Assembly (NCBI GenBank): GCA_902787575.1
Contig: CADAGX010000010.1
Coordinates: forward strand, 1-64,000
Length of the DNA: 64,000 nt
Reading direction: 5' to 3'
From: an uncultured Bacteroidales bacterium
GTDB taxonomy: Bacteria > Bacteroidota > Bacteroidia > Bacteroidales > Bacteroidaceae
Position numbers and translations under genes: made by a program. Shown in pieces: positions 1 through 6,863 of the stretch (positions are counted from its first letter, which is position 1; each line of letters opens with the position of its first letter). The notes under the pieces are model-generated. The model was not told the DNA's origin, made no database searches, and saw nothing but the letters and a program-made list of their open reading frames with translations.

Positions 1-506
1 AGCGCTCCCAGCCCGTCCCACAAATTGTCCAGCGCAAAGAGTCCTTTCGCTCCCATGCGGCTGCTTTGGTATTCCAGCGTTACGAAACTACGCCCCAACT
101 CTATGGTTTGCGGCATGTAATCTGTCATAAACCGTTCCGAGAAGCGGAACATGTGACTTGTGGCCAGTAGCGGCTGTCCGTCTGGCTGCAGTTGCACTTC
201 GCTTCCCAGCAGGTAGCGATAGCCGCCCAGTATCTCTTCGGCCTCGGGGTCCCACACAAGGAGCTGCTTATACGGGTGCTCCATGGTGTCGAACTCGTCA
301 AGATCTAAACTCTTGCCCGTGCCGCCTCCTGCGTCGCGGAATGCTATCTCGCGTAGTCGTCCTATCTCGCGTACCACGTTCGGGGAGTCTTGCCACGTAA
401 CGATGTATATCTCGTTTCCGCTTTTGTTTGTGCGCCGCAGTTTCTTGTCGGGCGTCAGCTCGGCCTTCAGGACCTCGCGTGGGATAGGAGAAATAATTGC
501 TTCCAT
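1..506 (-). CDS. glsB: GNAT-family N-acyltransferase, glycine lipid synthesis (partial)
   Basis: Only the first 168 residues lie in the window; the gene continues past the left edge. The reading frame is open from an ATG at 506 and reads as a hemolysin/OlsB-like GNAT acyltransferase: an early R-E-I-x-F-R-x-x-G segment, a conserved GGYRYLLG strand near residue 95 and an ELGRSFV motif near residue 140. In Bacteroides, GlsB N-acylates glycine with a 3-hydroxy fatty acid, the first step of glycine (serine-glycine) lipid synthesis at the inner membrane. The PlsC-like partner ends 3 bases upstream on the same strand, so the two are almost certainly co-transcribed, and the pairing supports the assignment. 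Alternative: another OlsB-type aminolipid acyltransferase. The C-terminal half is unseen. Confidence 0.8.
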   Translation of the reverse strand, partial: MEAIISPIPREVLKAELTPDKKLRRTNKSGNEIYIVTWQDSPNVVREIGRLREIAFRDAGGGTGKSLDLDEFDTMEHPYKQLLVWDPEAEEILGGYRYLLGSEVQLQPDGQPLLATSHMFRFSERFMTDYMPQTIELGRSFVTLEYQSSRMGAKGLFALDNLWDGLGA

Positions 507-509
507 TCT

Positions 510-1331
510 TTATAATTCGTACACTTTGTTTTGTACCCATCGGCCCCACTCTGAGGGAGTGCGACTTTCGTCGAACTGCGCGCAGGGGATGGGCTTTCCT
601 ATTTTCACTATGTAGCGTTTTCCGCGACTGCGGTACATTTCGTCTGGCAGCAACAGCATGGCAAAGTTGGGCAGATGAAGCCGTTTGCACCACTGCGCCA
701 CGTTGTAGAAGCGGTTGCTGTTTGTCCCGACGAAATGGACGGGCACAATGTCGCGGCCATGCTGTATGCTTTTGGTCACAAACGTCTTGTTCCACGGCAA
801 GTCGCGAATGCTTCCGTCAGCCTGGCGGCGGCTGCAGAGTCCGGCGGGAAACATGATTACATGGTTTTGGCCGGAGAAAGCGGTCTCTACCATCTGTGGC
901 AGGTTTCGCGCCTGCCGCCCCAACTTGTTTATCGGCACGCACAGCGGAGCCAGACCGCGCAGGTTCATCAGCAAGTCGTTCACCAGATAGCGGATGTGCC
1001 CGTCGTAATTCTCGCCCAGCACCCAGCCCAGTGTCACGCCGTCTATGGCACCCAACGGATGATTGCTCACAAAGGTGTGCCAACCTTCGGTGGGCAGGTT
1101 CTCGCGGCCCTCCACCTCAACTTCTACGCCCAGATAGTCCAAGACTCCCTTGCAGAATGGTACTCCCTCGAGCCCTTGCCGCAGGTATCCGTTGATGTAA
1201 TCCTGATGTATCAGCCGCTTCAGCCAGTTTATGAGCCACTGCGGCACGTATTTGCCCCACTTGCCGGCACGCTTGCGCACGATGGAGTCAAGATCTATCT
1301 CGGTCAGAGCCGAATCCTTAGTTTCTTCCAT
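510..1331 (-). CDS. glsA: PlsC-like O-acyltransferase, glycine lipid synthesis
   Basis: A 273-residue membrane-associated acyltransferase of the lysophosphatidate acyltransferase superfamily. The catalytic H-x4-D motif is in NHPLGAIDG (about residues 90-98), and the FPAGLCSRR block (about 161-169) matches the substrate-binding motif of the family. There is no signal peptide. In Bacteroides the equivalent protein adds the second, ester-linked fatty acid to N-acyl-glycine. The gene sits 3 bases upstream of the GNAT partner and 20 bases downstream of a small secreted-protein gene. The family is clear from the sequence; the glycine-lipid role is inferred from the pairing and the Bacteroides glsB/glsA precedent. 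A phospholipid-type PlsC role is the alternative. Confidence 0.8.
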   Translation of the reverse strand: MEETKDSALTEIDLDSIVRKRAGKWGKYVPQWLINWLKRLIHQDYINGYLRQGLEGVPFCKGVLDYLGVEVEVEGRENLPTEGWHTFVSNHPLGAIDGVTLGWVLGENYDGHIRYLVNDLLMNLRGLAPLCVPINKLGRQARNLPQMVETAFSGQNHVIMFPAGLCSRRQADGSIRDLPWNKTFVTKSIQHGRDIVPVHFVGTNSNRFYNVAQWCKRLHLPNFAMLLLPDEMYRSRGKRYIVKIGKPIPCAQFDESRTPSEWGRWVQNKVYEL

Positions 1332-1351
1332 TTTTTTCTTTTGCGAGAGCG

Positions 1352-1723
1352 TTAGTTAATGACGATGGGCCTGTTGTTTATGAAGTATCGTCCTCGAGGC
1401 AGGCCGCTGAGCCAGTTGGTTCCCTTGCTTAGGCGCATCGCCATATAGAGTGCGCCGCTTCCCGTATAGATGGGGAGAATCTGGTTGTGGTCGCTTTGAA
1501 TTCGGATGGCGCGCCCCGTAATGAACATTTGCACGGGGTAGGCCGAAAGGCTCATGCGCCGGCCGCCCGACATCTCCATGCGAGGAGCGCGCAGCGACAT
1601 GGTGTCCGGAATCTGATTGACTTTGCGCGAACGCTTTACGGGCCATGCGCCTGCAGCTGCTGAGAGACACAGCACTAGCGCCATGAGTAGTATCCGCTTT
1701 ATGACCCTGCGTTCGAAGAACAT
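1352..1723 (-). CDS. small secreted protein, unknown function
   Basis: A 123-residue protein with a basic start (RRVIKR), a hydrophobic signal segment at about residues 10-27 ending in alanines (AAAGAW), and a short mature part rich in beta-prone residues. No catalytic motif is visible. It resembles the small exported proteins common in Bacteroidales genomes, but I do not recognise a named family. A Met at residue 14 would give a shorter start, but a promoter -7 box at 1746-1753 fits the ATG at 1723. It lies 20 bases upstream of the PlsC-like gene and may be the first gene of that operon. Confidence 0.55.
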   Translation of the reverse strand: MFFERRVIKRILLMALVLCLSAAAGAWPVKRSRKVNQIPDTMSLRAPRMEMSGGRRMSLSAYPVQMFITGRAIRIQSDHNQILPIYTGSGALYMAMRLSKGTNWLSGLPRGRYFINNRPIVIN

Positions 1724-1745
1724 ATACTATCCCAATTTAATCTGT

Positions 1746-1753
1746 GCAAATGT
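1746..1753 (-). promoter_or_regulatory. Bacteroidetes -7 promoter box
   Basis: On the minus strand this reads TACATTTG, a full match to TAnnTTTG. Transcription would start about 7-10 bases downstream, just ahead of the ATG at 1723. Likely promoter of the small secreted protein and the glsA-glsB pair. Confidence 0.6.
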
Positions 1754-1890
1754 ACGAAAAAAGCATAATACAGGCAAGCATTCGGGGCGAAAAGTGGAGA
1801 AATGTACTCCCGACGGCCGCTGGGTGCGAAAACTACGCGTCGAAATATTTTTGCGACAGCCAGTATCGGACGAAACAACGTGTGAGAGAA

Positions 1891-1930
1891 AAAAGAAGCA
1901 CGCTTCGCAACAAAATTGCGAAGCGTGCTT
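1891..1930 (-). terminator. intrinsic terminator
   Basis: A perfect 15-bp stem (1896-1910 with 1916-1930) closes a 5-base loop. On the minus strand it is followed by a run of six T with one C (CTTTTTTC). It lies 38 bases after the stop of the 49-residue peptide gene and insulates it from the promoter at 1746-1753. The plus strand has no T run, so it acts leftwards. Confidence 0.85.
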
Positions 1931-1968
1931 TCTGTAAGTCGGTGCAGCAGCATCTTGCTGCGCGACCT

Positions 1969-2118
1969 TTATTCGCCCCAAATGTCCCAGTCGTTGTTTT
2001 CCTTCGTCAGGACATCTTCGTTCGGGTCGGCTGGCTTATTGTTCAGCGACAGCGCCAACATTTGTTCTACCACCACTTCTGTTATCTCCACGGCGGGAGT
2101 CATATATATCTTTTTCAT
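1969..2118 (-). CDS. 49-residue conserved-type Bacteroidales peptide
   Basis: A short frame from ATG at 2118 to TAA at 1969. It encodes 49 residues: a start MKKIYMTPAVEI, a central VEQMLALSLN, an acidic middle and an end WDIWGE. This build (basic start, V-E-x-x-x-E-Q-x-L-A core, acidic C-terminus with Trp-x-Ile-Trp-Gly) is typical of small uncharacterised peptides that recur in Prevotella and Bacteroides genomes. There is no signal peptide. A strong terminator follows, and the stop of the 1117-residue secreted-protein gene lies 78 bases upstream. I see no clear TAnnTTTG box directly ahead, so it may be read through from that gene. Function unknown; some members of such families are made in many genomic copies. 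Confidence 0.7.
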   Translation of the reverse strand: MKKIYMTPAVEITEVVVEQMLALSLNNKPADPNEDVLTKENNDWDIWGE

Positions 2119-2163
2119 ATACTGCAATATTTTTTAGAGTGAATAAATTATTTTCGTCCGCAA

Positions 2164-2181
2164 CTCCGGCCGAAGCCGGAG
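2164..2181 (-). terminator. hairpin after the 1117-residue protein gene
   Basis: A 7-bp GC-rich stem (CTCCGGC / GCCGGAG). On the minus strand the loop is TTCG closed by C-G, an extra-stable tetraloop. It lies 15 bases after the stop at 2197. No T run follows directly on the minus strand, so it may stabilise or process the message rather than terminate it. Confidence 0.45.
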
Positions 2182-2196
2182 CGTAAGGCGATTTTT

Positions 2197-5100
2197 TTAT
2201 TTCAGTACTTTCTTTCCGTTTACGATATACAGACCCTTTGTCATCTTCTCTATGCGTCGTCCGCTCATGTCGTAGATAACATTCTCGGCTTGCGACGGAG
2301 TCTGTTCATTCATCATAATTCCAGTGGCACGGTCGAACGTAAATGCTTTCACACCGCCCATAGTGGGTTCGTCGGTAATGAGGAAAGCGTGGCCAGCCGT
2401 CACAGTCATCGTCTGTTCCACGATATAGAAGGCTACGACGCCGCCTAATTTCTGCAGCACGTATGAGGGGATTGGTGCGTCGGTATCGGTGTAAGTTCCC
2501 ACGAGCATTCCGCTGGTAGGCCTCTCGGCTTTTTCTGCCTTGTGGCCCTGTACGGTGGTGTTCACGGCTGCGTCAGCTTTCAGAACGACAGGCGTATTGG
2601 CCGTAACCACGTCTGTCACCTCGTCCATCTGCAGCACGCCCTCCGTGTCGGCACCCGTCACAGTGTAAGCTGTCACACCGTCGGGCAGTGTCACGTCGGC
2701 GTCAGCTACGAACGTAGCCCAGCCGGCAGCAGAGACTTTCACGTTCACATCCTTCTTTTCCGGAGCGTACTGAGAAGCTTCCTGAGGTGCAATTTCCAGT
2801 GCGCTGTTGTATACTATCACCACTCCCGTCACGTCGTAGTAGTAGTTTTCTTTCGGAGTTTGGTAACCTGTCACCTTGAAGGAATTGTAGGGCTGGATTT
2901 GGCCGGTGGCGTCCACAAAGTTCGTACCGTCGAATTTGAGGCCCTTCAGCGAAACAAGTGCGCCCTGATTGGCTGTGCTCAGGCTTGCGATGCTGGCCAC
3001 CTCGTATGGCGTAGCCGGTGCGTCGGCCGTCACGTTCAGTCCCTCGGTCGAAGTCGTCAGTTGCGTAATCTCGGGCAGGCCGTTGAACAGCGTAAGGTTG
3101 CATTCCACCGTGCCGTTCAGTTCGTCGTGAAGTTTGAAACCATGACTCTTCTGGTAGCAAACGATACCTTTGTCCGTGCCGTCTGTCAGATAGAACTGGT
3201 TGCCGTTCACGCCTACCACCTTCCAACCGTTCATATTAACCTTCACAGGCGTGTTGCCTTCCACGGCGTCTGCGTTGAGGGCTGCGATAGATGTGTAAGG
3301 TGTAGATATGGAGTAAACAAACGTCGCTACGGGGCTGGCGTTTCCGTCGTCATCTACGGCGATAGCTTTCAACGTAGTAGTCTTGCTGATTGCAATTGGG
3401 CCTTCGTAGAGTGTGCCGTCGGCGTCGTTGGGTTCAGTTCCGTCGAGCGTATAGAAGATATCGTAGCCATCGGCGCTCTCCAACTCAACTGTGATAGCCA
3501 TTTCGTAGGCTCCCTCGGCCACTGATGCTGTCGGTGCGTTTACGTAGTTCGTAGGCTTGCTGACGAAGACGATGCCGTCGGCTGCCACAGGAGAAATCTG
3601 TGCTACAGCTTTGTTGTAAACCACGACACCCGTCACATCGTACGTCCAGCCGTCGGTCGGAGCGGCATAGCCCACATTGAATTTGTCGTAGAGGATAATC
3701 GAGTTGCTGCTTGCGTCTGTGAAGGTGCCGGCTGTCTCGTTGTAAACGACATTCTTCAGAATCACGGGCACGCCCTGCTTTGCCACAGTTATATCAGCAA
3801 TAGCTGTAGCTACGGCAGTAGCTGTCTGACCCTGCGTCACGGTGAGGCCGGTGGTGGTGGCCGTGAGATTCATCACTTCGGGCTGAGAGTTGTAGAGTTG
3901 TATGTTCACTTCCACAGTTCCGTTCAGCTTGTCGCCGACTGCGAAGCCGTGGCCGCTCTGGTAGCCAAGCAAGCCGTATCCATTGCCGTCGGTCATATAG
4001 AACTGGTTGCCTGCCACACCTGTCACTATCCAGTTCTGGATATTTACTGTAGCAGGAGTCTTCGTAGCTGTCATTGCTGCCTGCAGTTCGGCCATCGAGG
4101 CGATGGCAGGAGTCGGAAGTTCGATGGTGTACGTAGCAGACGTCACTTTGCTGCTCTCGCCGCCCTTAACTGCGATGGCTTTCAGCGTAGTCGTTTTTTC
4201 GATGGCAATGGCGGCAGAATAAACAGCGCTTTCCTCGGTGGGATTCGTGCCGTCCAGTGTGTAATGTATCACAGCGCCATCCTCGGCTGTGATAGTTACG
4301 TTTTGTACTTCCGTATATAAGCCAGCGGCCAGCGAGAATGTCGGCGCTGCCACAGCGGGTGCTGCTCCCGAAACAGAAATTGAAATTTCGTCTACGGCAC
4401 GAACGGCTGTGGTACCTTCGTAACTCAACTTGACATATACGTCAGAATACGCGCTAAGGTCTACAGAAAACTCAGTCCACGTAGTATTCGTAATGCCTGA
4501 GCCGTCATTCTTTCCAACCTCCGTCCAATTTTCTCCGTCAGCCGAGACAGAGACTGTCCACACGTTAGCTTTTGTATTTGTGGACTCTTTGCTGAGGAAA
4601 CACGTGAATGTCCCCGGAGTTGCCACCTTGTTCTTTGTTTGAATTGACGCTGTGGTTTTTCCACTCGTATTGCCGTAATATGAGCCAGCTTTAGGTGTTA
4701 ATTTATTTGCCTGCGTGATGTTTGCGAAAGTCCAATCGCTGTAATTTTCAGGGCTGCTTTCAAAATCGATGGAAAGACCTGAGATTCCGGCCTGTTTCAG
4801 GGTGTATGTGGCAGTAGCCACTGCGCTTTCGTTGTCTTTGTCATCCACTGCAATGGCTTTGATGGTTACGTCTTTTGTAATCTCAATGGGATCGCTGTAG
4901 AGTTCGCCCACGGTATTTTCGTAGCTGGGTGTCGTGCCGTCCATAGTGTACATGATAAGTGCGGCGTTGGCCTGTGTCAGCGTCACTTTCGTGCCTGCTT
5001 CCACCTCGCCGGCAGCCGGAGAAAATGTAGGAGCATCCACGGTTACCACATCGCCGCTCTTGTATGTGATGGAAATCTCGCTTATCTGAGTAGAAGAGTC

Positions 5101-5550
5101 CATGCCCTTTAGCGCCAGGTAAGTGTAGGTTTCCTTGAAAGTGTACTTGTCGGCCTCGCCAGTGAGCGTGATGGTAGAAATTTGTCCGCTTGCGGGAATA
5201 CCTGTGTAGGCTTCGTTGCTGGCAAAGAGACTGATTCTTTTGCCTGAGGTGCCCGTGATGCTGACGCTTTCAAGCGTGCCGCCGGATACTTTCATGTAGA
5301 GGTATCCGTTTTTGTTCCACTGCAAGGCGTGCTCTCCGCCTTTGGTTCCCATGCTGTGAACCCGAAATTCTGCGCCAGACGCGCCCGTAAGGGTGAAATC
5401 GTCGGCCCATGAGGTGGTGGCTGTGCCGCTCAAATACTCTGATGTGGCGGCATTGTTAATCACATCTGCGCCCTGCGCGCTGATTGCAAAGAGCGGAAGC
5501 AGCAACATGAGGAGTGCGTGCTTCAGTTTCTGAAAGTTAATTTTTCCCAT
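2197..5550 (-). CDS. large secreted modular protein with CHB/HEX and OB-like repeats
   Basis: 1117 residues with a signal peptide ending near A-Q-G (about 27). Three copies of the chitobiase/beta-hexosaminidase C-terminal type module (pattern Y-T-x-D-G-T-x-P ... T-L/I-K-A-I-A-V) lie at about 175-250, 400-475 and 670-745. A beta-sandwich, jelly-roll-like stretch lies at about 258-396. Two OB-fold-like repeats (NxQFYxTDG ... GFxxxDxLNGTVE) lie at about 480-640 and 750-900. The last 25 residues (YDMSGRRI ... GLYIVNGKK) form a C-terminal sorting-like tail of the Bacteroidales/T9SS type. No catalytic domain is visible. A role in surface carbohydrate or matrix binding is inferred from the modules. 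It starts 20 bases after the AraC-type regulator gene and is probably co-transcribed with it. Confidence 0.75.
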   Translation of the reverse strand: MGKINFQKLKHALLMLLLPLFAISAQGADVINNAATSEYLSGTATTSWADDFTLTGASGAEFRVHSMGTKGGEHALQWNKNGYLYMKVSGGTLESVSITGTSGKRISLFASNEAYTGIPASGQISTITLTGEADKYTFKETYTYLALKGMDSSTQISEISITYKSGDVVTVDAPTFSPAAGEVEAGTKVTLTQANAALIMYTMDGTTPSYENTVGELYSDPIEITKDVTIKAIAVDDKDNESAVATATYTLKQAGISGLSIDFESSPENYSDWTFANITQANKLTPKAGSYYGNTSGKTTASIQTKNKVATPGTFTCFLSKESTNTKANVWTVSVSADGENWTEVGKNDGSGITNTTWTEFSVDLSAYSDVYVKLSYEGTTAVRAVDEISISVSGAAPAVAAPTFSLAAGLYTEVQNVTITAEDGAVIHYTLDGTNPTEESAVYSAAIAIEKTTTLKAIAVKGGESSKVTSATYTIELPTPAIASMAELQAAMTATKTPATVNIQNWIVTGVAGNQFYMTDGNGYGLLGYQSGHGFAVGDKLNGTVEVNIQLYNSQPEVMNLTATTTGLTVTQGQTATAVATAIADITVAKQGVPVILKNVVYNETAGTFTDASSNSIILYDKFNVGYAAPTDGWTYDVTGVVVYNKAVAQISPVAADGIVFVSKPTNYVNAPTASVAEGAYEMAITVELESADGYDIFYTLDGTEPNDADGTLYEGPIAISKTTTLKAIAVDDDGNASPVATFVYSISTPYTSIAALNADAVEGNTPVKVNMNGWKVVGVNGNQFYLTDGTDKGIVCYQKSHGFKLHDELNGTVECNLTLFNGLPEITQLTTSTEGLNVTADAPATPYEVASIASLSTANQGALVSLKGLKFDGTNFVDATGQIQPYNSFKVTGYQTPKENYYYDVTGVVIVYNSALEIAPQEASQYAPEKKDVNVKVSAAGWATFVADADVTLPDGVTAYTVTGADTEGVLQMDEVTDVVTANTPVVLKADAAVNTTVQGHKAEKAERPTSGMLVGTYTDTDAPIPSYVLQKLGGVVAFYIVEQTMTVTAGHAFLITDEPTMGGVKAFTFDRATGIMMNEQTPSQAENVIYDMSGRRIEKMTKGLYIVNGKKVLK

Positions 5551-5570
5551 AATACGTTTTGTTTATTTAA

Positions 5571-6689
5571 TTATTGGTTTTGAATTTTTCTTTTTGTGAA
5601 CTGTTCTATGTAATCATCGAGGCTGGTGCCTTCCATGCGTTGGAAACAGCTGCGTGCTGTCTTGCTGGTGCCGAAGCCTGCGTCGGCTGCTTCGTTGGCC
5701 GATTGTACTTGCCCGCGCTGGATGAGGCGTTTGAGTTCCTCCACGCGGTAGCGGCTAATGTAGTCGTGAATATTGTTATATCCTTGGCTGCGGAGACACT
5801 GCAACAGGAGGTGGCGGTTGTATCCCACTTCGAGGCAGAGACGGTCGCGGCCGAAACTGCTGTCCGTCCAAGCGTCGCGGTGATTCTGCATCCAGTATTC
5901 TACGCGGTGAAAGCGTTGGAGGTTCGCCTCGTTGAAGTCTTCGCGTTCTGCCTTTTCGACTTCCGCCTCGTCGGGCGCCGTTTCCACGGTCTCTAAGGCG
6001 GGAAGTGGCAGTTCGAGCGCGATGGTCTCGAGGGTGCGAAAGACAAGATAGAGATTAAGTATCGTAAATATGAGATGATAGATGATAAGCAGCTTGACAT
6101 CGTAGAAAAGGATGACGTAGAGGTAGAAAAGCACCGACATGCCGAGTGCCGTGCAATATCCCAGCAGATAGCGCGGCACGTTGGCGTGACGTACCATCTG
6201 TTTTGGCAGGCGGAAAATATTGGTGATGTAGTAGAAACTCAGTCCGACGGCTGCCAGACGGCAGAGTACGTCCACGGTGAAAATATTTTCCGACACTTCC
6301 TTCCACGACTCGAATAGCACAATTCCACCGGTAAAGGGCAGCGTCAGCGCATAAACGGCAAAGAGAACGATGATGGGCAGCGCGTAGTTCCACATGCGCC
6401 GCCACTGCAGAAATCCGGGCATGGGGATGCTAAGCGGATAAATGCTCTGCAGGAAGACGCCGGCCAAGAATGCCAAGAGAATTATGGGGTTGAGGATTCC
6501 TGAGGGGAACGTGACGATGATGTCGGCAATGAACGTCTCGCCAAGCAGGATGAAGCCCAGAATGCCGTTTACCCAAGCCAGCGACAGGTATTGCACCCTG
6601 TGGCGCGCGTAAACTGCCATAACGCAGGCCGCCAGCAACTCGGCTGTGGCGCAGCAACAAAGTATGATTTGGGCGATATTGGCTTGCAT
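5571..6689 (-). CDS. membrane-anchored AraC-family transcriptional regulator
   Basis: 372 residues from the ATG at 6689. The N-terminal 230 or so residues contain about six or seven hydrophobic segments (first AQIILCCCATAELLAACVM, last LLIIYHLIFTILNLYLVF). An acidic linker follows, then a C-terminal AraC-type helix-turn-helix domain (about 290-365; RLCLEVGYNRHLLLQCL, then ANEAADAGFGTSKTARSCF). An in-frame TTG/ATG upstream could extend it by 15 residues, but a -7 promoter box at 6708-6715 lies inside that extension, which favours 6689. The design, a membrane sensor joined directly to a DNA-binding domain, is common in Bacteroidales. The ligand and targets are unknown. The adjoining surface-protein genes are the obvious candidates. 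Confidence 0.85.
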   Translation of the reverse strand: MQANIAQIILCCCATAELLAACVMAVYARHRVQYLSLAWVNGILGFILLGETFIADIIVTFPSGILNPIILLAFLAGVFLQSIYPLSIPMPGFLQWRRMWNYALPIIVLFAVYALTLPFTGGIVLFESWKEVSENIFTVDVLCRLAAVGLSFYYITNIFRLPKQMVRHANVPRYLLGYCTALGMSVLFYLYVILFYDVKLLIIYHLIFTILNLYLVFRTLETIALELPLPALETVETAPDEAEVEKAEREDFNEANLQRFHRVEYWMQNHRDAWTDSSFGRDRLCLEVGYNRHLLLQCLRSQGYNNIHDYISRYRVEELKRLIQRGQVQSANEAADAGFGTSKTARSCFQRMEGTSLDDYIEQFTKRKIQNQ

Positions 6690-6707
6690 GTTTAGCGTTT
6701 CTGTCCG

Positions 6708-6715
6708 CAAATATA
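6708..6715 (-). promoter_or_regulatory. -7 promoter box for the AraC regulator
   Basis: Minus strand TATATTTG, a full TAnnTTTG match, about 20 bases ahead of the ATG at 6689. It indicates that the regulator and the 1117-residue protein form a transcript separate from the long upstream operon. Confidence 0.6.
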
Positions 6716-6783
6716 CAAAAACATCTTCAAACAAGCATCATCTTCGGCTATCTTTTCTTTTAAAAAAGAAATGGCACAAAAAT

Positions 6784-6861
6784 TGCCACGTGTCGCATTG
6801 CGTGATGCGACGCGTGGTATCGAGTGATGCGACGCGTGAAAAATTTTTTTCCACGTGTGGC
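6784..6861. repeat. 22-bp periodic intergenic repeat array (locus A)
   Basis: Three full units and a partial one start at 6784, 6806, 6828 and 6850, exactly 22 bp apart. Cores: CCACGTGTCGCA, GCGACGCGTGG, GCGACGCGTG, CCACGTGTGGC. Units 1 and 2 are inverted to each other and can form a 12-bp stem (6786-6797 with 6806-6817, one G-T pair). On the minus strand this stem is followed by CAATTTTTG. It may therefore also terminate the long operon whose last stop is at 6864. It lies between that stop and the AraC promoter. Confidence 0.8.
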
Positions 6862-6863
6862 TT

